Shown here: positions 58,558 through 64,000 of the stretch, one piece after another
How the letters are laid out: each line of letters begins with the position of its first letter
Position numbering within the stretch: the first letter of the stretch is position 1
Assembly (NCBI GenBank): GCA_021927905.1
Contig: BLLK01000062.1
Span: forward strand, 744,001 to 808,000
DNA: 64,000 nt
Reading direction: 5' to 3'
DNA from: Chaetoceros tenuissimus
Lineage: Eukaryota; Bacillariophyta; Thalassiosirophyceae; Chaetocerotales; Chaetocerotaceae
Program-made: the position numbers and the translations under genes
The notes under the pieces: model-generated
Told to the model about the DNA's origin: nothing
Databases searched by the model: none
Seen by the model: the letters and a program-made list of their open reading frames with translations, nothing else

Positions 58558-60933
58558 ATGATGATTTGTAATAGGATATGCCAAGGTTTCTTGGCAGTTT
58601 ATTCTCTTCTTCTTTGGAATGTTGCAGCGTTCAACACAAATCATGTGCAATTGATGAAAAATGGGAAAACACTCAATCATTCATACCGTACACAGACTAG
58701 GTTGTATGCCAAAGAAATAGAACAGGCTTTTTTTAGAGTTACAAATATTATCAATTCTTCGACAAATGATGTAAAAGAAATGAATATTGAACTGGCAACA
58801 AGAGGGAAGCAATTTGTGCCATACAATCAACATTTTGATTATAGTACCTTGTTTGAAAATAGCAGTTGCGATGACATTGATTGTCGTTCTCTTTGGAAAC
58901 GTGACAATAATGCATCTCAGAACTTGGAGGAATTACTAAGAGTGGCAAACTTTAGTGATTATGAAATTGAAGAAATAGTAGCATCAAATCAAGAAACAGT
59001 GCAATCGTTTTTAACTCAAGAAGTAACAAAGACTTCTACTAACCCACTTGAAGGAGACCAGCAACATTATTCAATCAAAACCATTGAAGGAATTGATGTT
59101 TTCAAGAACGTCGTTAGGCATATAGCTACAATTAATGTAGGGTCTATGGTAGAAGTCAAAAGTCGATGGCAACAAAATGAATACATCACTGAAGCTATGA
59201 TTGGTGACGAGGTTTTCTTTCAAACCAAAAGAAAGCTTGTATTAGATGATAACACCAACATGTTTCAGGATGATAGATTATCTATGAAAGTCTCCAATAC
59301 TTTTATGCCATCTGTGGCATTTGAAGATTGTGATTCTGAAAATATATCAACCCTTGAAGTGTACAAAAGACATTACTTTGGTAAAGATTCAGCCGACAGA
59401 GAGGTCAAGAGCTCAAGGCTGGAGCGAGTTCCAGGATGCATAGCCAATGTAAATGTGAGGACAATCCTTGTGTCAAAAGAAGACGAAAGTTATGAATTAT
59501 TTATTGATGGTGAGGCAGATGCAATCATTGCAAGGGGTCTTTTATGGACATTGCAAAACCTTTTGAACGGCTTGAATGTTCAAGATGTGATGAAGATTGA
59601 ACCTTCCAACTTAGCAGAAAATCTCAAACTTCGAAATGTTCTTTCAGAAGGAAGGAATGACGGCCTTGCAAATATGATGGCTATCATACAAGCTCAAGCA
59701 AATACACTTCTTTCAGGTGCTGAAAATGAGGATCAAGAAAAAGTTGACACGAAGGAAGATGGGGAAAAGCGCCCAACAGTAGCAATGCTTTTGTCTGGTG
59801 GAGTCGACTCTTCAGTTGCTTTGAACCTTTTAGTACGAGAAGGATATGATGTAACTGCATTCTATCTTAAAATATGGCTAGAGGATGAATTGGCTCATCT
59901 TGGACAATGCCCTTGGGAAGATGATTTCAATGTCTGTACGCAGATCTGTGAACAAGCTGGCGTTCCATTAGAAGCAATTTCTTTACAGAATGAATACAAA
60001 GACAAGGTTATCTCATATACCATTGGTGAAGCTGTCAAAGGGCGTACTCCGAATCCTGATATAATGTGTAATTCCCGTGTGAAGTTCGGGTGCTTTTATG
60101 ATAGCATTTCAAAACGTGATTTTGATTTCGTTGCAACTGGCCATTATGCTCAACTACAAGAAGCTGAAGATGGTTCTAAACGGTTAATGCGTGCTCCAGA
60201 TCCAGTGAAAGACCAATCATATTTTTTAGCAGCATTAACTCAAGAGCAGTTGAAGCGAGTTCTATTTCCAATCGGACAGTTTCAAAAGTCTAGAGTTCGT
60301 GAGTTGGCTCAAGAATTCGATTTACCGAATAAGAATAGACCTGACTCTCAAGGACTTTGTTTCTTGGGAAAGGTCAAGTTTGATGAATTCCTAGCTGAAT
60401 ACCTCGGTGAAGATCCTGGTGACATTATTGATACAGAAACTAATGAAGTTATTGGAAGACATAATGGCATCTGGTACCATACAGTTGGCCAAAGGAAGGG
60501 TCTTGGGAAAGTTTTGAATCCACTTGCAACATCGCGTGGACCATGGTACGTTGTGGCGAAAGACACCAAGTTAAAGCATATTTTGGCATCAAATAAGTAT
60601 GATGAAGAAAAGTATGATCAGACAAGAAAAGAATTCTCAGTTGAGGATATCCAATGGATCACAAAATCGCCTCCGTCTGATCTTCTGTCTGGTTCACGCT
60701 TGACCATGAAAATCAGGCATGGCCCCAATATTGTCGAAGGAATATTGAAGATAGATGAGAATTCAGTTGATGAGGGGAGAATAATATTGGATAAAAAAGA
60801 TGGAGGATTAGCACCTGGTCAGTTTGTTGTATTTTACAATGACATTGAATGTCTAGGATCTGCTGTCATTAGTGAAAAACATTGGCTCACATTTCTGAAT
60901 ACTGAAAGTAGTTCTACCCTATCAATGAACTAA
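58558..60933 (+). CDS. SufE-MnmA fusion: plastid tRNA 2-thiouridylase with sulfur-acceptor module
   Basis: 791 residues, one exon. Signal peptide ends LLLWNVAAFNTNH (plastid type). Residues of about 50-285 hold unassigned sequence. Residues 290-380 match SufE: LERVPGCIANVNV with the sulfur-accepting Cys294, EADAIIARGLLWTLQNLLNG, and LRNVLSEGRNDGLANMMAII. The remainder is a full-length MnmA: PP-loop MLLSGGVDSSVALNLL (around 412), PDIMCNSRVKFG (Cys504), GHYAQL, SQGLCFLG (catalytic Cys601) and VGQRKGLG. MnmA thiolates U34 of tRNAs for Lys, Glu and Gln; SufE takes persulfide sulfur from the SufS desulfurase. The fusion would channel sulfur from SufS to tRNA in the plastid. Confidence 0.9.
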   Translation: MMICNRICQGFLAVYSLLLWNVAAFNTNHVQLMKNGKTLNHSYRTQTRLYAKEIEQAFFRVTNIINSSTNDVKEMNIELATRGKQFVPYNQHFDYSTLFENSSCDDIDCRSLWKRDNNASQNLEELLRVANFSDYEIEEIVASNQETVQSFLTQEVTKTSTNPLEGDQQHYSIKTIEGIDVFKNVVRHIATINVGSMVEVKSRWQQNEYITEAMIGDEVFFQTKRKLVLDDNTNMFQDDRLSMKVSNTFMPSVAFEDCDSENISTLEVYKRHYFGKDSADREVKSSRLERVPGCIANVNVRTILVSKEDESYELFIDGEADAIIARGLLWTLQNLLNGLNVQDVMKIEPSNLAENLKLRNVLSEGRNDGLANMMAIIQAQANTLLSGAENEDQEKVDTKEDGEKRPTVAMLLSGGVDSSVALNLLVREGYDVTAFYLKIWLEDELAHLGQCPWEDDFNVCTQICEQAGVPLEAISLQNEYKDKVISYTIGEAVKGRTPNPDIMCNSRVKFGCFYDSISKRDFDFVATGHYAQLQEAEDGSKRLMRAPDPVKDQSYFLAALTQEQLKRVLFPIGQFQKSRVRELAQEFDLPNKNRPDSQGLCFLGKVKFDEFLAEYLGEDPGDIIDTETNEVIGRHNGIWYHTVGQRKGLGKVLNPLATSRGPWYVVAKDTKLKHILASNKYDEEKYDQTRKEFSVEDIQWITKSPPSDLLSGSRLTMKIRHGPNIVEGILKIDENSVDEGRIILDKKDGGLAPGQFVVFYNDIECLGSAVISEKHWLTFLNTESSSTLSMN

Positions 60934-61267
60934 GTTTCTTTTTAATAAACAAAACTTGAACAATCTTAGTACCCTTTTCCTTCAACTCTTGCTTTGGCGA
61001 ATCATTTTTTAATTTTGTATGGATGGTTTCAAATCATAGTTGGACTTTTGACAACCGTTGATTTTGTCTATTATTGCGCTTTCAAACCTAAAATGGGTTT
61101 TAATTTATCTCTTTAGCTCATATCTGTCTAAATTATTACCAATTCCCGTTTGGAAGTTCCTCTCTAAAATATTTCCTTCCAACGCATCATTTTTTGAAGT
61201 CTATGGAAGATTTTTCTTCTAAGCAACTTAACCCTTTATTCTTCGACATAATTGAATCTAAATAACA
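60934..61267. other. Intergenic, tandem plus-strand genes
   Basis: 334 bp with T-rich runs; nothing supported. Confidence 0.5.
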
Positions 61268-62691
61268 ATGATGGTAACTGGAGGATTATCTAAAATTCGT
61301 TCATTCAGAGTGAGAAGAGATGGACCAAAAGGAAACAACAATGTTCCACTGAACACAGTGGCAGAAGATGTACAAATGGAGGCAGATGCAAGGGAAGATA
61401 CACAACCTGGCCGATGCGATGTTAGTAATCGTAATCTCAATGCACAATTATCGCATCAGGTTCCAGAACTGAAGGAAGCATATGAAAAATTTCAAGCCGG
61501 AGATCTTGATGAAGCTCTTGGATTATTTCTAATCTCAATTCCTATGGTTCAAGAAAATCTTCGTGCAGGAGATCCATTGATTGGAGATATCAATGTCAAG
61601 ATATCTACAATTTTACAAAGTAGCAATGAGCTTGAAGATGCGATAAAGCATCTGAATAAGGCAAATAGTATCTATGCAAGGACATACAAAAAGACTAGAG
61701 AAAATGATAAGAGAATCATTCTAGCTGAAAAAGCTATTGATGTAAAGATCGGAATTGGTAATATTTATTTAGAGATGGGAGATATGGAGAAAGCATTGAA
61801 ATCGTTTGAAGAATCTCTCACGATTTGTAAAAATTTCTTCCCAGAAGAGTCTTTTGAGCTATGCAAACTTGTAAATATTTATGCAAATGTGAAATCGGTG
61901 TGTACTGATGAGAAAAAGGTTGCGATCCAAATGTTGGAAGAAGCGCACAAAATTGCAATGAGAATCACCGATAACAAGCCCAGTGTCTACTCTGCAAGTT
62001 TACTAGATACTATGGGTAAAATTTATATGCGCAGAAGTCCAAACTCGGTCGCTGAGGCGTTAAAATTTTGTACGAGTGCAGGTAAGTTTTCGCAAAAAAA
62101 TGACTTTGTTTATCAATTTTTAACTTTTTTAAGTACTGACAATCTTCTCATTATTCGAAAGAAAACTGCTTTACAAAATCAATCAAAGAATATCGTTATT
62201 CAAAGACTGAAAATGGAAACGATAAAATTGCTGAACTCCTTTGCAATTTGATGCAAACCAAGAATAGAATCTCGACACTGAAGGAAGACCTCGTTGGGAT
62301 TAGTAAAAATATGCAGGACTCAAAGGAAAAGAAGATAACGAAAGATAACAACACAATCTTGTCAAAAGATCTTTGTGAGAGTGAGAGTGATGCTGATGAT
62401 AATGACGAATGTGGGAGCGAAGCAGGAAGCGATGTTGGAAGTGACAACAGAAGTGAAATAGGAAGTATTGATGGAGAGGGAAGCACTGTTGGTGATGAAA
62501 TTAGCGCAGCATCATCACATGATATGAAAGGTGCAGAACAGAATGGATTCTTTAACTTCTTCTTTCCGTTTGTCAATACCTCAAAAGAATATTATAGTTG
62601 GGACGAAGGGTCTCAAGGATCATACTATTCTGATGAGGAAGAGACTGCACATGAAGAGCAAAGAGAGGGTGGGGAAGTTGAGAAGAATTAA
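61268..62691 (+). CDS. TPR-repeat protein, unknown
   Basis: Exons 61268-62081 and 62162-62691 (intron 80 bp) give 447 residues. After a basic N-terminus (SKIRSFRVRRDGPKG) at least four helical hairpins fit tetratricopeptide repeats: AYEKFQAGDLDEALGLFLIS, ILQSSNELEDAIKHLNKANS, GNIYLEMGDMEKALKSFEES and DTMGKIYMRRSPNSVAEALK. The C-terminal exon carries a coiled coil and a Ser/Asp/Gly-rich acidic region (SEAGSDVGSDNRSEIGS). A protein-binding scaffold is likely; the partner is unknown. Confidence 0.82.
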
Positions 62692-63085
62692 TAAATGTTT
62701 TCATAGCCTACGAATTACAATTATGGGAGAGAAATATAAATATGCTATCACTACCGAGAGAGAGAGAAGCTTTACTGCGATATCATATGTATTATACACT
62801 GAAATGATTTCATTCGAATTGCAAAGATTCAATTTTCCACTATTCCTATTGACCCTTATTATACCAAACAAGGTACTTATAATTTTTATAATGTAAAAGC
62901 AAAATAAACAATAAATTTTATTGAATAACGTCATGAGTCAGATTTCATCCATTGTAGAGTATTTTATATTATTTTGTGCTAAATACAAAGCTTGATACAA
63001 CTTGTTCTGTATGCTTTCCAAGTCCTCCAAGGAATCGGAACGACAGTAAATAAAAAAGTTGACCATCTTCTTCGTACAATTCCCC
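62692..63085. other. Convergent 3' region
   Basis: 394 bp between the TPR gene and the Aurora kinase gene, both ending here. AT-rich; frames on both strands have no recognisable content. Confidence 0.5.
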
Positions 63086-64000
63086 TTATCTGCTTCTCTT
63101 TAGGCATCTTTGGATCCATGGATGCTTTGGCACACTCTCAAGTGACATTCTTCTATTAGGATCCTTTTGCAAAAGATTAGAGATTAAATCTTGAGCATCT
63201 TTGGCAACTCCTGGAGGGAATTTCAGATCCACACGAGAGATTCTACGGTAGGTTGCAGCGTGACCTTCTGCTTCAAAAGGAGGAGATCCAACCAAAAATT
63301 CGTACAAAAGTACTCCTAAACTCCAGATATCCACGCGCTCATCGTGATCTCTTCCTTCAACCATCTCAGGAGGAAGATAGTCAAGAGTTCCGCAAAGAGT
63401 ATTTCTTCTAGAAGAAGGAGCATGAACAGACCAACCAAAGTCAGCAATCTTGATATCACCAGTAGCTCCAATGAGCAAGTTCTCAGGCTTGATATCACGA
63501 TGAATAACATGCTTCTTGTGACAGTGTGCAAGAGCCTTGCTCAAATCAGATATGTAAGTCGCACTCCTCTTTTCATCAAAGCGACCTTTGGAGGTCAATT
63601 TTTTGTAAAGTTCTCCACCAGGACTGTATTCCAAAATGAGATAAATTCGTTTCGCATCGTAAAAGTATCCATACATTCTCAAAATATTTTTATGGCGCAA
63701 ATGAGACTGGATTTCGATTTCTCTTCGAAGTTGATGTTCTACACCCGCCTTTAGCAGTTGAGACTTTTGCAAGACCTTGAGTGCTACAATGTATTTGGTT
63801 CTCTTCTCACGTGCAAGGTATACAGAACCGAATTTTCCTCTTCCTAATGGTTTTCCAATTTCGAAATCATCAAGAGTCCATTGCTTTCCCTTTTGTGCTG
63901 CCTCGACTTCTTTTTGAAAAGCAGCAGTGGAAGTTGACGAGGACGGGTTGTGATCAACATGAGAAAGGGGAGCACGATGAGATTGATCCTGATGCGAACG
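63086..64000 (-). CDS. Aurora kinase (N-terminus outside the window)
   Basis: The frame is open from the window edge (64000) to a stop at 63086: 304 residues visible, no intron. A disordered start leads into [20 protein letters not shown] and [19 protein letters not shown] (ATP-binding Lys), [20 protein letters not shown], catalytic loop [34 protein letters not shown] and [20 protein letters not shown]. The DFGWS motif, the RRxTLCGTxDYLPPEM activation loop with its autophosphorylated Thr, and HPWIQRCL at the end are diagnostic of Aurora. It drives spindle and chromosome functions in mitosis; activation normally needs TPX2- or INCENP-type partners. The start codon lies beyond the window. Confidence 0.96.
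   Translation of the reverse strand, partial: RSHQDQSHRAPLSHVDHNPSSSTSTAAFQKEVEAAQKGKQWTLDDFEIGKPLGRGKFGSVYLAREKRTKYIVALKVLQKSQLLKAGVEHQLRREIEIQSHLRHKNILRMYGYFYDAKRIYLILEYSPGGELYKKLTSKGRFDEKRSATYISDLSKALAHCHKKHVIHRDIKPENLLIGATGDIKIADFGWSVHAPSSRRNTLCGTLDYLPPEMVEGRDHDERVDIWSLGVLLYEFLVGSPPFEAEGHAATYRRISRVDLKFPPGVAKDAQDLISNLLQKDPNRRMSLESVPKHPWIQRCLKRSR

Noticed and set aside
62196-62576. 126-codon Ser/Leu-rich minus-strand frame
   Set aside because: Antisense to the acidic Ser/Gly region of the TPR protein.
1-64000. CRISPR arrays, operons or bacterial origin
   Set aside because: No array of spaced repeats; spliceosomal introns, secretory-type plastid presequences and eukaryote-only families (Aurora, CFAP20, WDR33, CDPK) show nuclear DNA of an alga.

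Overview
The window looks like nuclear DNA of a photosynthetic stramenopile, most probably a diatom. It is AT-rich and gene-dense. Its introns are short GT-AG introns (about 68-105 bp, one of 163 bp). About a dozen proteins begin with a signal peptide that ends at an alanine- or glycine-rich site followed by phenylalanine (AYAFAP, GHAFAP, SRAFSI, TNAFSI, VAAFNT, TGAFKT, TSGFQI and similar), which is the known entry signal for secondary red-derived plastids. The species cannot be read from the sequence.

Layout: 1-4.6 kb is a non-LTR (LINE-type) retrotransposon on the minus strand, cut by the window edge in its second reading frame. 5-11 kb holds a prolyl 4-hydroxylase, a pair of paralogous small plastid proteins of unknown job, a PRAI-like barrel enzyme and an APC13-like protein. 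11-18 kb has a BCS1-like AAA ATPase, a plastid KsgA-type rRNA methylase, a 1.8-kb gene-poor stretch and a TALE homeodomain gene. 18.8-22 kb is an accessory island: a RusA-like resolvase facing a Crypton-type tyrosine recombinase with a long glutamine tract. 22-31 kb has CFAP20, a plastid sigma factor, a CDPK with a large kinase insertion, an unknown plastid protein and an alpha/beta hydrolase. 31-45 kb has a Vps39-like protein carrying a gamma-COP-ear-like C-terminus, an MBOAT acyltransferase, serine O-acetyltransferase, a WDR33 homologue with a KH domain, phosphopantetheine adenylyltransferase and Met-tRNA formyltransferase. 45-64 kb has a UGA-containing selenoprotein M/Sep15-like gene with a good SECIS candidate, lumenal and cyclophilin-like plastid proteins, a TcdA-type E1-like enzyme, a PSI-domain membrane protein, a RAD51 paralogue, SDF2, a membrane-anchored superoxide-reductase-like protein, a SufE-MnmA fusion, a TPR protein and an Aurora kinase cut by the window edge.

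The genes do not form operons. Many sit in tight tail-to-tail pairs (34-70 bp apart) separated by 320-560 bp divergent promoter regions. A functional theme is plastid gene expression and tRNA/rRNA modification (sigma factor, KsgA, formyltransferase, TcdA, MnmA) together with plastid sulfur and CoA metabolism (SufE module, serine acetyltransferase, CoaD-like domain).

The strongest leads are the SufE-MnmA fusion, the selenoprotein with its SECIS, the membrane-anchored superoxide reductase, the Vps39 plus gamma-COP-ear architecture, and the RusA/Crypton pair. Gene models were built by hand from splice signals and frame continuity, with no database search behind them. Several starts were moved because the longest open frame began at TTG or GTG rather than ATG.
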